Below are positions 1 through 6,315 of a DNA stretch of 10,918 bases, in pieces. The notes beneath the pieces were generated by a model, which ran no database searches, was not told where the DNA came from, and was given only the letters and a program-made list of their open reading frames with translations. Within the stretch, counting starts at the first letter, position 1. Every line of letters starts with the position of its first letter. The stretch covers positions 1 to 10,918 of the forward strand of contig JAHLLU010000039.1 of assembly GCA_020444005.1 (NCBI GenBank). Reading direction: 5' to 3'. This DNA comes from an archaeon. Its GTDB lineage: Archaea > Thermoproteota > Bathyarchaeia > TCS64. A program made the translations under genes and the position numbers.

Positions 1-416
1 GCCTCCTCTGGTGGAATCTCGATCTCAACTTCCTCGTCGAATGATGTTCCTGGTAGGCGTTCATCGAGTCCTCTTAGAACAAAGCCGTCTCCAACGATGA
101 CTAGTCTTGGACCATAGGTTCTGCCTTCTTCCCAGATTCCAGCTTCCTGTGCCTCTTCCTCGTTTGTAGTCTCGAAGACCTCTTCGGTCTCCTCGCTCAT
201 GCCGGTCATCTCGACCTTTAGAAAGTCGCCTTTATTGACTGCGTTTTCGTAGTGAACCTCTTCCTCTTCTTCTGCTGGTTCCTCTTCAGGCTCCTCTGTC
301 TCTTCTTCTACTGGGGTTTCCTCTTCTTCCTCTGGAACCTCTTCTACTGTTTCTTCAGGCTCTTCTTCCTGTTCCTCTTCTTCGTCGAGGACTTCTGGTT
401 TTTCTTCGTCAAACAT
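1..416 (-). CDS. FKBP-type peptidyl-prolyl cis-trans isomerase, acidic N-terminal tail (partial, C-terminus outside window)
   Basis: Translated from the ATG at 416-414, this frame stays open to the window edge and gives 138 complete residues. Residues 1-53 are an extreme acidic tail (34 of 53 are Glu or Asp, with Pro, Thr and Val spacers). From about residue 61 the sequence fits the archaeal SlyD-like FKBP family: KGDFLKVEMTG, then FETT, then EAGIWEEGRTYGP, then a VGDGFVLRGLDERLPG segment and EIEIPPEEA just before the cut. The family catalyses prolyl cis-trans isomerisation and acts as a folding chaperone; archaeal long forms carry an insert-in-flap domain that would lie in the missing part. 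No signal peptide is seen, so it is probably cytosolic. It has its own promoter near 481-494. The family call is secure. The role of the acidic tail is unknown; electrostatic binding of basic clients is an inference. Confidence 0.9.
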   Translation of the reverse strand, partial: MFDEEKPEVLDEEEEQEEEPEETVEEVPEEEEETPVEEETEEPEEEPAEEEEEVHYENAVNKGDFLKVEMTGMSEETEEVFETTNEEEAQEAGIWEEGRTYGPRLVIVGDGFVLRGLDERLPGTSFDEEVEIEIPPEE

Positions 417-422
417 GCTGTT

Positions 423-466
423 CACTCGTAAATGTAATGCCCAAGTTTCCTTGGATTCTACGAGTG
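423..466 (-). promoter_or_regulatory. Two-tier inverted repeat in the FKBP leader
   Basis: Arms CACTCGTA (423-430) and TACGAGTG (459-466) are perfectly complementary over 8 bp. Inside them CCAAG (441-445) and CTTGG (450-454) form a second perfect stem; on the transcribed strand its loop reads GAAA, a GNRA-type tetraloop. The structure ends 6 bases before the ATG. The start-proximal arm contains GAGTG, the only Shine-Dalgarno-like stretch before the start. If transcription starts near 458, as the TATA box suggests, the outer left arm would lie only partly in the RNA, so a DNA operator is an alternative. Confidence 0.5.
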
Positions 467-480
467 TAACGAGCCGTCTA

Positions 481-494
481 ATTTAAAAGGTTTC
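481..494 (-). promoter_or_regulatory. TATA/BRE promoter of the FKBP gene
   Basis: On the minus strand the sequence reads GAAACC followed directly by TTTTAAAT (488-481), a typical archaeal BRE plus TATA arrangement. It predicts a transcript start near 458 and a leader of roughly 40 bases. Confidence 0.6.
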
Positions 495-512
495 TATCAG
501 AGCGCGGTGAAA

Positions 513-536
513 CCATGAAAACACGTGAAAAACACT
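513..536 (-). terminator. T-tract terminator after the response regulator
   Basis: The minus strand carries T5 and T4 tracts about 20-40 bases beyond the stop of the receiver gene, with no strong hairpin, as in archaeal T-tract termination. It precedes the FKBP promoter. Confidence 0.35.
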
Positions 537-554
537 GGATAAATAAGGAATCAA

Positions 555-926
555 TTACTCCAGTTGGTCATTGACTTTCTCAAGGAGAACCTTGCGAGTG
601 AATGGCTTACTGATATAGGCATTCGCCTTATCGTGGTCGTCCAGCATCATGTCTACGCCTGTTCCCAACGCGCTGAATATGATAATTGGTATCGCCCTTG
701 TCTTGGGATCTCGCTTCAATGTTCGGCAAACGTCTAATCCATGCATTCCCGGCATTACAGCGTCCAGTATAATGAGGTCAATTGGGTTATTACTGACTAT
801 TTCGAGGGCGGTTTCTCCGTCTGAGGCGGTTTGCACCTCGTGTCCTGAACTTGAGAGCATAATGCTGGTCATTTCCAGTATATCGTTTTCATCATCAACA
901 ACAAGGATTTTCGCCAAAGTACTCAC
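555..926 (-). CDS. Stand-alone response regulator receiver (CheY-like)
   Basis: This 123-residue protein is a complete receiver domain with no output domain. The acidic pair is D11/D12 (LVVDDE), the phospho-acceptor is D55 (LIILDAVMPG), the switch Ser/Thr position is S85 (IIIFSA), the aromatic switch position is Y104 and the conserved lysine is K107 (SKPF). It would accept a phosphate from a histidine kinase and act by protein-protein contact; no kinase lies in this window, so its partner is elsewhere. The start is GTG at 926-924, supported by a TATA box at 965-971 that predicts a leader of about 15 bases. It is divergent from the UbiB-like gene. The family call is secure; the pathway is unknown. 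Confidence 0.93.
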   Translation of the reverse strand: MSTLAKILVVDDENDILEMTSIMLSSSGHEVQTASDGETALEIVSNNPIDLIILDAVMPGMHGLDVCRTLKRDPKTRAIPIIIFSALGTGVDMMLDDHDKANAYISKPFTRKVLLEKVNDQLE

Positions 927-964
927 TATCTATCCGTTATTAGAATACTAAAAGCTTTCAATCC

Positions 965-971
965 ATTTATA
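965..971 (-). promoter_or_regulatory. TATA box of the response regulator gene
   Basis: The minus strand reads TATAAAT after a GC-rich GGCGG, about 40 bases before the GTG start. The expected transcript start is near 940. Confidence 0.55.
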
Positions 972-993
972 CCGCCTGGGACTATGAGGCTTG

Positions 994-1001
994 TTTTATT
1001 A
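994..1001 (+). promoter_or_regulatory. Probable TATA box of the UbiB-like gene
   Basis: TTTTATTA lies about 27 bases before the ATG at 1026, so the transcript would be essentially leaderless. This favours ATG 1026 over the TTG at 1020. It sits back to back with the minus-strand TATA at 965-971 in a 99-base divergent region. Confidence 0.4.
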
Positions 1002-1025
1002 ACTATCTTTCCTTAATCCTTGTAT

Positions 1026-2642
1026 ATGGTTAATCGATTAAAACGATATGCCCAGATAGCGGGAATATTATCCAAATACGGCTTCGGAATCTTCCTTGAG
1101 GAGCTATATCCCGAGGATAAAAGACCAGATTTCCTAAAAGACGCCGATGTAGAGAGTCAAGATATCTATCGTCGTATACGGTTAGCCATTGAGGAGCTTG
1201 GACCCACATTCATTAAACTAGGTCAGATTCTAAGTGGAAGAAGAGACCTGTTACCTGTAGCTTTGATCGAGGAGCTTCTTTTTCTAACTGATGATGTCAA
1301 GCCGGTCGATTATAGTGAAGTCAAAACTGTCATAGAAGAGACATGTGGTGAAGTAGGAGAGTTTTGCATTTTTGTTGACCCTGAGCCTTTTGCAGCCGCT
1401 AGCCTTAGTCAGGTTCACAGGGCTACCTTGATGGATGGCTCTGATGTGGTCTTCAAAATTCAGCGCCCGGGCATAAGAGAGCTAATTGAGGTTGACCTCA
1501 CAATACTAGCTAATCTTGCCCAAAGAGCGGAAGAATCCATACCTTATCTCCGTCCCTATAACCCGGTAGGGGTTATCGAGGAGTTCAGTCAACAAATGCG
1601 TAAGGAGCTAGACTTCGTACGTGATGGAAAGAACGCGGAGATAATCGCAAACAACTTGAGGAATATGGCCTCTGTTAAGATACCCAAGGTCTACTGGGAG
1701 TATACTGGGCCCCGTCTACTTGTAATGGAGTATGTTGAAGGCGTTAGGATCGATAATGTTGAGGTACTTAAAGAGACGCATGATCTAAAGGAATTAGCGA
1801 ATATTGGTTTTGAGGCGTATATCCAGCAGATATTCACTGATGGATTCTATCATGGAGACCCTCATCCCGGCAACATACGTGTAACTGATGATGGAAAAAT
1901 CGTTTTCTTTGACTTTGGTCTCGTGGGAGTTCTTCGTCCAGAGCGCAGACATGCCTATACTCGCGTCATATATGGCCTAGTAACCAGCGATATTGACTTG
2001 TTGTTAGATAGCTTTGAGGAGCTTGACATCGAGATAGCATCAGAGGACATTGACGGTCTCAAGGATGAGATGTATGCGGCCCTGAAGGAGACCGAGAACT
2101 ATTCGATAGAGGATTACTCCTTCCAAGAATCCATGAACCAGCTAAACAGTACTCTATATCGATACCATATCAGGATGCCGGGTAGCCTCATATTGATGAT
2201 AAAAGTAATCACCATGGTGGGGGATATCGGATTCACACTGGACCCTGAGTTCAACTTCATGCAGAAAATACAACCATATATCGGAAACCTAATGCGTCAA
2301 TCATTATTCAGTCAAGAATCCCTAGAACAAACAAGAAACAACATCACACGCGAAATACTAAGATTCCCCAAGGCTCTGAGAAAGTTTTTAGAAAACATCA
2401 GTAGCGGACAGTCTCGCATGGAGGTTACTGTGCCAGAGGTAGCCGAGATCAATAAATCACTGGAAAACACGGGCTGGAAAATGTTCCTAGGGTTGTTGAG
2501 CATGGGATTAATCATAGGACTCTCAATAATCATCAGTACAACAAACATACTAACACAAGACCTCATAACACTGGTAACGCTTCTAGGCGGCGCAGCCCTA
2601 CTGATAATCATACTAAAAGGGATTACAAGCGGTTCTGATTAG
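1026..2642 (+). CDS. UbiB/ABC1/ADCK family atypical kinase, membrane anchored
   Basis: The protein has 538 residues from ATG 1026 (a TTG two codons earlier is also possible). It shows the family marks in order: KxGQ motif K64-LGQ67 in an FIKLGQILSGR context, an alanine-rich nucleotide loop (AAAS, 123-126) in place of a glycine-rich loop, the conserved lysine K144 (VFKIQRPG), the catalytic loop HGDPHPGN (276-283) and DFG (296-298). Two hydrophobic segments at about 485-506 and 511-532 form a C-terminal membrane hairpin. Bacterial and mitochondrial relatives support quinone synthesis through an ATPase-like activity. Archaeal members are common but their substrate is unclear; a link to isoprenoid or lipid metabolism is inference. 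The gene ends 7 bases from the 3' end of a convergent tRNA. Confidence 0.92.
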   Translation: MVNRLKRYAQIAGILSKYGFGIFLEELYPEDKRPDFLKDADVESQDIYRRIRLAIEELGPTFIKLGQILSGRRDLLPVALIEELLFLTDDVKPVDYSEVKTVIEETCGEVGEFCIFVDPEPFAAASLSQVHRATLMDGSDVVFKIQRPGIRELIEVDLTILANLAQRAEESIPYLRPYNPVGVIEEFSQQMRKELDFVRDGKNAEIIANNLRNMASVKIPKVYWEYTGPRLLVMEYVEGVRIDNVEVLKETHDLKELANIGFEAYIQQIFTDGFYHGDPHPGNIRVTDDGKIVFFDFGLVGVLRPERRHAYTRVIYGLVTSDIDLLLDSFEELDIEIASEDIDGLKDEMYAALKETENYSIEDYSFQESMNQLNSTLYRYHIRMPGSLILMIKVITMVGDIGFTLDPEFNFMQKIQPYIGNLMRQSLFSQESLEQTRNNITREILRFPKALRKFLENISSGQSRMEVTVPEVAEINKSLENTGWKMFLGLLSMGLIIGLSIIISTTNILTQDLITLVTLLGGAALLIIILKGITSGSD

Positions 2643-2649
2643 AAAGTGG

Positions 2650-2725
2650 TGGGCCTGAAGGGATTTGAACCCATGTCCCCCTGGTTATGAGCCAGGTGCT
2701 CTAGGCCAAACTGAGCTACAAGCCC
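2650..2725 (-). tRNA. tRNA with CAU anticodon (elongator Met, possibly Ile2)
   Basis: The 76-base cloverleaf is on the minus strand. The acceptor is GGGCTTG paired with CAGGCCC (one G-U pair), the D stem is GCTC/GAGC with an 11-base loop, the anticodon stem is CCTGG/CCAGG around CTCATAA, and the T loop is TTCAAAT. The discriminator is A and CCA is not encoded. The anticodon stem lacks the three consecutive G-C pairs of an initiator, so it is elongator Met or the agmatidine-modified Ile2 type; the GGGC acceptor leaves Ile2 open. The T stem (ATGGG/CCCTT) has one U-U mismatch. There is no intron. Confidence 0.9.
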
Positions 2726-2755
2726 ACTTAGCACAGCCAATAAACAAACAACCTA

Positions 2756-2765
2756 GATATAAAAA
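2756..2765 (-). promoter_or_regulatory. TATA box of the CAU tRNA
   Basis: The minus strand reads TTTTTATATC 31-40 bases before the tRNA 5' end, the usual spacing for an archaeal tRNA promoter. Confidence 0.6.
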
Positions 2766-2786
2766 CTACCCCGCCTTGAAAAACAA

Positions 2787-2793
2787 TTATAAA
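2787..2793 (+). promoter_or_regulatory. TATA box of tRNA-Glu
   Basis: TTATAAA, preceded by the purine-rich GAAAAACAA, lies 28-34 bases before the tRNA. It predicts a start a few bases upstream of position 2821. Confidence 0.6.
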
Positions 2794-2820
2794 CAGGCAC
2801 TTGGGTTAAAGATGGTACGT

Positions 2821-2899
2821 GCTCCTGTGGTGTAGTCCGGACAAGCATTCCAGCCTTTCGAGTTGGAGAACCCGGGTTCGAATCCCGGCGGGAGCACCA
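2821..2899 (+). tRNA. tRNA-Glu (UUC anticodon), CCA encoded
   Basis: The acceptor GCTCCTG pairs with CGGGAGC, the anticodon stem CCAGC/GTTGG encloses CTTTCGA (anticodon TTC), and the T arm is CCGGG/CCCGG around TTCGAAT. The D arm (GTGTAGTCCGG) has the form usual for archaeal tRNA-Glu. The discriminator is A2896 and the CCA tail is encoded at 2897-2899, unlike the CAU tRNA next to it. There is no intron. Confidence 0.95.
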
Positions 2900-2952
2900 A
2901 CATTTCTCATTAACGCTAAATAGTATCGGGGTGTTTTCCTGTTTGAATCGAT

Positions 2953-4080
2953 TTGAAAGCCGTTGAAATCGCGAAGGAATTAATTAAATTTGATACAAGC
3001 GGTCCTCCCACGCAAGAGCAGCCCTGCGCCGAGTGGATTAAGGCTTATCTGGATGATCTTGGTTTTGAGACCCAGTTACAGGTTGTCGAACCGGGTAGAG
3101 CAAACATAGTAGCAAAGTATGGTGTAGGTAAAGGACCCGGTTTAGTATTATCCGGGCACATTGATGTAGTTTTAGCTGGTGACCCCGATTTATGGAAGAT
3201 ATCAGGACCCTTTGAGCCAGTTGTGAAAGATGATTTCCTGTATGGTAGAGGTTCCTGTGACATGAAGGGTCCAGATGCTTGTATGATTCAGGCAGCTGAG
3301 GAGCTTCTTGACCATGATTTCAAGAAACAATTAACATTGGCTTTTACCGCAGGTGAGGATACCGGTGGCTGGTTTGTTGATCGCGTAATAAGTGATAAAC
3401 TAGTCACACCCAAGGATGCAAGTTTTGGTGTTATCGGTGAACCCAGCATGATGGAAATAATACCCGCTCACAAAGGAGCTGGGGGAGCCCATGTTATGAT
3501 TCATGGTAAGGCTGCTCACAGTAGTAGACCAGAACTTGGTATAAACGCGATCCAGAAATCAGCTGACTTCTTACTGGAGCTAAGAGGTTTACAGAAGATG
3601 TTGAACCAGAAGCAACATCCTCTGCTTGGTCCAACTACTGTCGAGTGTACAATCATAAACGGTGGCTTCAAAGAGAATATTATCCCTGATCAGTCACAGT
3701 TAGCCTTGAACTTCCGGTTCATACCGGGTCACGAAGCACCTGAGACATCAAAAAAGTGGTTAATCGATATCATTAAGAAGCTATCGGAAAAAGACCCAGA
3801 TTTCAATGCAGAAATAATTGATCACAGAGCCTCTATACCATTAGATGTACCACTTGATTCACCAGTTGTGAAGATTCTCAAGGATATACTTGGCAGTGAA
3901 CCTGTTGGTGCTCCATATTATACTGAGGCAGTAAGCTACACAAAGGCTGGGATTCCCACTGTGATCTGTGGTCCCGGCAGTATAGATCAGGCGCATACTC
4001 CTGATGAATATATTAGCTTGGAGCAAATAGAGCAAGGTGTTGCGACGTACAAGGAACTCATTAAACGAGTTTGCCTTTAA
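2953..4080 (+). CDS. M20 family metallohydrolase, ArgE/DapE type
   Basis: This 375-residue protein is a full-length di-zinc amidohydrolase. Metal and catalytic residues are visible in order: H69 and D71 (SGHIDVV), D103 (GRGSCDMKG), the E135-D136 pair (TAGEDTGG; Asp replaces the more common second Glu), E163 (GEPS) and H348 (DQAHTPDEY). H189 in AHSSRPELG is the conserved histidine of the lid/dimerisation domain (about 175-285). Relatives cleave N-acyl amino acids (acetylornithine, succinyl-diaminopimelate, carnosine-like dipeptides); the substrate cannot be assigned here, and no arginine or lysine pathway gene is adjacent. The start is TTG at 2953; a stop at 2944-2946 closes the frame just upstream, so the start is nearly forced. 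A weak TATA-like CTAAATAG (2916-2923) would give a short leader. Confidence 0.9.
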   Translation: MKAVEIAKELIKFDTSGPPTQEQPCAEWIKAYLDDLGFETQLQVVEPGRANIVAKYGVGKGPGLVLSGHIDVVLAGDPDLWKISGPFEPVVKDDFLYGRGSCDMKGPDACMIQAAEELLDHDFKKQLTLAFTAGEDTGGWFVDRVISDKLVTPKDASFGVIGEPSMMEIIPAHKGAGGAHVMIHGKAAHSSRPELGINAIQKSADFLLELRGLQKMLNQKQHPLLGPTTVECTIINGGFKENIIPDQSQLALNFRFIPGHEAPETSKKWLIDIIKKLSEKDPDFNAEIIDHRASIPLDVPLDSPVVKILKDILGSEPVGAPYYTEAVSYTKAGIPTVICGPGSIDQAHTPDEYISLEQIEQGVATYKELIKRVCL

Positions 4081-4088
4081 TTCTCCTA

Positions 4089-4139
4089 TTTTTCTATATT
4101 ATAATGTGTTTTTCTGTGTAAACAGGATTATTGTTTTTT
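4089..4139 (+). terminator. Triple T-tract terminator after the M20 gene
   Basis: Three T runs (T5 at 4089-4093, T5 at 4109-4113, T6 at 4134-4139) follow the stop codon within 60 bases without a strong hairpin. This matches archaeal termination on multiple U-tracts. Confidence 0.5.
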
Positions 4140-4144
4140 GTTTG

Positions 4145-4179
4145 TGAGAGTTATTCTATCAACTTGAGAGTAACTATCA
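4145..4179 (+). repeat. Imperfect direct repeat upstream of the 83-residue gene
   Basis: TGAGAGTTATTCTATCA (4145-4161) recurs as TGAGAGTAACTATCA (4165-4179), 20 bases apart and differing by a small gap and one or two substitutions. The copies lie 25-60 bases upstream of the TATA box at 4204-4212, a position where an archaeal activator could bind. Confidence 0.35.
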
Positions 4180-4203
4180 TTGTAGAAAAAATTACGAGAA
4201 TAA

Positions 4204-4212
4204 CTTATATAA
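4204..4212 (+). promoter_or_regulatory. TATA box of the 83-residue gene
   Basis: CTTATATAA is a strong TATA match 35-43 bases before the ATG and predicts a leader of about 14 bases. No Shine-Dalgarno is seen. Confidence 0.6.
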
Positions 4213-4246
4213 CTGAAATAACATGAAAGAATATTAGGCGCATAAT

Positions 4247-4498
4247 ATGAGTGACGTTAAATTCGACTTAAAACCAGTCAGCAAAAAGCCTTCAAGAAAA
4301 TATAGAAAAGGCAGCAAGTATGACCCAATCATCGATTCATTCATGAAAAGTGAACACGAGCTAGTAAAGGTGGAAGTGCCAGAGAAAGACGCCAACTACC
4401 TCAGAACACAATTAAAGAAAAGAATTGATGCAAGAGACCTACAAGACAAAGTAGAAGTCTCAGTTGTAAACAACATCGCCTACCTAGAGAAAAAGTAG
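4247..4498 (+). CDS. Small basic protein of unknown function
   Basis: I do not recognise this 83-residue protein. Residues 1-24 are a lysine/arginine-rich, probably disordered tail (VSKKPSRKYRKGSKY). The rest looks like a compact beta-alpha-beta-beta unit: LVKVEV (39-44), a helix over about 49-63 (ANYLRTQLKKRIDAR), VEVSVV (69-74) and IAYLEK (77-82). The basic character and size would suit a nucleic-acid or ribosome-associated protein, but that is a guess. It has no cysteines, membrane segment or signal peptide. A strong TATA box, a short leader and a T6 terminator (4522-4527) support a real single-gene unit. It converges on eL38. Confidence 0.75.
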   Translation: MSDVKFDLKPVSKKPSRKYRKGSKYDPIIDSFMKSEHELVKVEVPEKDANYLRTQLKKRIDARDLQDKVEVSVVNNIAYLEKK

Positions 4499-4503
4499 AA
4501 ATA

Positions 4504-4527
4504 TTTTCTACAATTTCTATCTTTTTT
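4504..4527 (+). terminator. T-tract terminator of the 83-residue gene
   Basis: T4 (4504-4507) and T6 (4522-4527) tracts follow the stop codon in the 54-base convergent gap with the eL38 gene. Confidence 0.5.
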
Positions 4528-4552
4528 AAAATACTAATAGTCAATAAATAAT

Positions 4553-4750
4553 TTATTCGATCTCGACAGTTGGGCAGCCTAGCTTACCAACTACCTCATC
4601 TGCTTCTGAGGGGTCGAGCTTTATGGTGTACAGGTATTTGCCTGTCCTGATCTTTAGCTTTGTACTGTCGCTGTTTTTCTTGACCCTGCATTCTGTGGCT
4701 TTCTCTGATAATTCAATGAATTTTTCCTTGTCTTTTATCTCGACTGGCAT
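4553..4750 (-). CDS. rpl38e: Ribosomal protein eL38 (L38e)
   Basis: This 65-residue protein follows eukaryotic L38e along its length: an N-terminal MPVEIKDKEKFIEL corresponds to the MPRKIEEIKDFLL type start, then a basic VKKN segment, the KLKIRTGKYLYTIKL core strand pair (eukaryotic form KFKVRCSRYLYTLV) and a C-terminal helix with SEADEVVGKL. It is a small large-subunit ribosomal protein shared by eukaryotes and part of the archaea (TACK and Asgard groups). I start it at ATG 4750-4748 because the family begins MPxxI; an in-frame GTG at 4759 would add MKT. The TATA-like ATTAAAA at 4786-4792 predicts a leader of about 12 bases. It stands alone, away from any ribosomal operon. Confidence 0.88.
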   Translation of the reverse strand: MPVEIKDKEKFIELSEKATECRVKKNSDSTKLKIRTGKYLYTIKLDPSEADEVVGKLGCPTVEIE

Positions 4751-4785
4751 TGTTTTCACGCGTCCACATACAAAAGTAAGGTTGG

Positions 4786-4798
4786 TTTTAATGGTTTC
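4786..4798 (-). promoter_or_regulatory. BRE/TATA promoter of eL38
   Basis: The minus strand reads GAAACC then ATTAAAA (4792-4786), about 40 bases before the ATG. The GAAACC resembles the BRE-like element of the FKBP promoter. Confidence 0.5.
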
Positions 4799-4812
4799 GC
4801 TTAACCTCTCCG

Positions 4813-4830
4813 GGTTCAGGCTCTTGAACC
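4813..4830. repeat. Perfect 6-bp inverted repeat upstream of the eL38 promoter
   Basis: GGTTCA (4813-4818) and TGAACC (4825-4830) flank a 6-base spacer, 15-30 bases upstream of the BRE. Its position suits a regulator site. The rest of 4831-4933 holds no gene that I can support on either strand. Confidence 0.35.
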
Positions 4831-4937
4831 GTTATTATGGGTTAGCTTTTGCGCTGTATCCCTCAACTAAATATCTGATGGTGCACTATTTCTGGGGTTT
4901 TCACTTCTATTTTGCATAAATAGTCTAGAAGATGAGA

Positions 4938-4953
4938 ATAAAAAGGAAAAAAG
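4938..4953 (-). terminator. T-tract terminator of the aCPSF2 gene
   Basis: The minus strand has T6 and T5 tracts separated by CC, 14-30 bases after the stop codon. A 7-bp inverted repeat (AGTCTAG at 4922-4928, CTAGACT at 4967-4973) brackets the tracts. Confidence 0.5.
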
Positions 4954-4966
4954 ATTTGTTAGAAGC

Positions 4967-6226
4967 CTAGACTGTGAACTCGTCACCCATGTTAGGTGCG
5001 ATACCATTCAGGTCAAGCTCATCTCGAACCCACTCTGCTAGGAAATCACATGATTCCTCTTCGCCGTGAACCACGTAGATATCAGGCTTGCCCTTGAGTC
5101 CTTTCAGGAACTTTTGGAGTGGTGTTTTACCACTGTGGCTGCTAAAGTCAAAGTGCTTTACCTTTGCTGTGACTTTTGTGTCCCTGTCTTTGATTGGGAA
5201 CATGCCTGTCTCTAGTAGTTTGGCTCCGTTTGTACCGGGTACTTGGAAGCTGACGATGTAGACGCTGTTCTGTGGGTTGGTTGCCAGTTTCTCCATGTAG
5301 AACATGACTGTGCCTCCCTGAAGCATTCCGCTTGGAGCGACAATCACATCTGCTTTGCGTACTGCTTGTCTTCTGTCTCTCCAGCCCCTGATCTCGTGTA
5401 CATTCCTCACCGCGTTTGCGTAGGTTTTTGGTGTTTTCACTGACTCAGGGTAGTCTAACATTATCTTGTTGACCGCTCTAGCCATACCATCAAGCAATAC
5501 ATATCCGTCGAACTTGTGTGCGTGAAGAACGCTGAGCATCTCGTGGCTTCTACCAACCGCGAAGGCTGGGATCAAGACTTTTCCACCTTGATTAACTGTG
5601 GACTTTATCTCGTTTACAAAGTCTTTCTCAAGCTGTTTTCGCTCAGGGTGCTCGTGTAGAGCATAAGTTGACTCGATGATTACCGCGTCGTACTTTTTGC
5701 GTGGTATCTTTGCGTTGTTGCATATCCTTGTGGTGGTAGTGTTGAAGTCACTCGTATAGAGTATCTTCTTGCCGTTGATCTCCATATCAACCATCGCGCT
5801 ACCGGGAATGTGACCCGCGTCCTGTAACTGGAAATTGATGTCCTTGAGCTTGACTTTTTGACCATAGTTCAAGTCGTTTCGTTGCTGCTGCATCTTCTCC
5901 AATTCAAGGTACTCAAAGGGCAGATAGTAGCTGTTGAGCTTTATCATGTCCTTGATTAGAATCTTGATTAACTCGCTTGTAGTTCGTGTCGCGAAGTATG
6001 GCTTTTTCTCACTCAAATAAAAGAGTGGTACGCCGCCGCTGTGATCAAGATGTGCGTGACCGATAACGATACCGTCTATGTCTTTTGCTCTTATATGTCC
6101 GGGAAACTCTGGTGGTGTACCAGGCTTTACTCCATACTCTAGGAGTAGTTTTCCTTGATTACTGTTAACGAGGATGGCATTACCACCTACTTGGTGGGTG
6201 CCTCCCATGAAACTTAGTTTTACCAT
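4967..6226 (-). CDS. Beta-CASP metallo-beta-lactamase ribonuclease, archaeal CPSF2 type (no KH domains)
   Basis: This 419-residue protein carries the metallo-beta-lactamase motifs: motif 2 HAHLDH (H57, H59, D61, H62), motif 3 H139 (DAGHIPGSA) and motif 4 D160 (YTSDF). It also carries the beta-CASP motifs: A at E185 (IIESTY), B at H364 (FSSHSG) and C at H387 (VVHGEE). This is the active site of the CPSF73/RNase J superfamily, which cuts or trims RNA with two zinc ions. The fold starts at residue 1, so the N-terminal KH domains of aCPSF1/FttA, the archaeal termination nuclease, are absent; length and layout fit the aCPSF2 group. Endonuclease versus 5' exonuclease cannot be decided. The leader is unusually long (about 100 bases) and structured, while the neighbours have short ones. 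Confidence 0.92.
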   Translation of the reverse strand: MVKLSFMGGTHQVGGNAILVNSNQGKLLLEYGVKPGTPPEFPGHIRAKDIDGIVIGHAHLDHSGGVPLFYLSEKKPYFATRTTSELIKILIKDMIKLNSYYLPFEYLELEKMQQQRNDLNYGQKVKLKDINFQLQDAGHIPGSAMVDMEINGKKILYTSDFNTTTTRICNNAKIPRKKYDAVIIESTYALHEHPERKQLEKDFVNEIKSTVNQGGKVLIPAFAVGRSHEMLSVLHAHKFDGYVLLDGMARAVNKIMLDYPESVKTPKTYANAVRNVHEIRGWRDRRQAVRKADVIVAPSGMLQGGTVMFYMEKLATNPQNSVYIVSFQVPGTNGAKLLETGMFPIKDRDTKVTAKVKHFDFSSHSGKTPLQKFLKGLKGKPDIYVVHGEEESCDFLAEWVRDELDLNGIAPNMGDEFTV

Positions 6227-6245
6227 TGTATTCTGTAACCTAGTC

Positions 6246-6282
6246 GAAAAACCGTGTATGCCCCTGCTTGGGGCGGTTTTTC
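6246..6282 (-). promoter_or_regulatory. Two-tier hairpin with terminal T5, attenuator-like, in the aCPSF2 leader
   Basis: On the minus strand GAAAAACC pairs with GGTTTTTC (8 bp, positions 6275-6282 and 6246-6253), and inside it GCCCC pairs with GGGGC (6270-6274 and 6260-6264) around AAGCA. Only one side has a bulge (6 bases). A G/C-rich stem ending in T5 resembles an intrinsic terminator placed 20 bases before the ATG. Confidence 0.55.
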
Positions 6283-6315
6283 CATCCTTTCCCTGGTGTA
6301 CAACTCTCGCTGAAA

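Noticed and set aside
240..416. Long pyrimidine-rich CTTCCTCTT tract that looks like a tandem repeat or triplex-forming DNA
   Set aside because: It is the complement of the GAA/GAG codons of the FKBP acidic tail; no fixed repeat unit recurs.
2900..2952. Intron or fragment of a third tRNA after tRNA-Glu
   Set aside because: No cloverleaf arms are present. The stretch is best read as the short upstream region of the M20 gene.
4623..4919. 98-residue plus-strand open frame extending beyond eL38 into the gap
   Set aside because: Its first half is antisense to the well-supported eL38 gene, and the rest is a hydrophobic, Phe/Leu-rich translation of AT-rich intergenic DNA with no promoter or ribosome-binding site.
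4800..4966. C/D-box or other small RNA in the eL38-aCPSF2 gap
   Set aside because: A partial CTGATGG and the short dyad were noticed, but no paired C and D boxes with proper spacing and terminal stem could be found.
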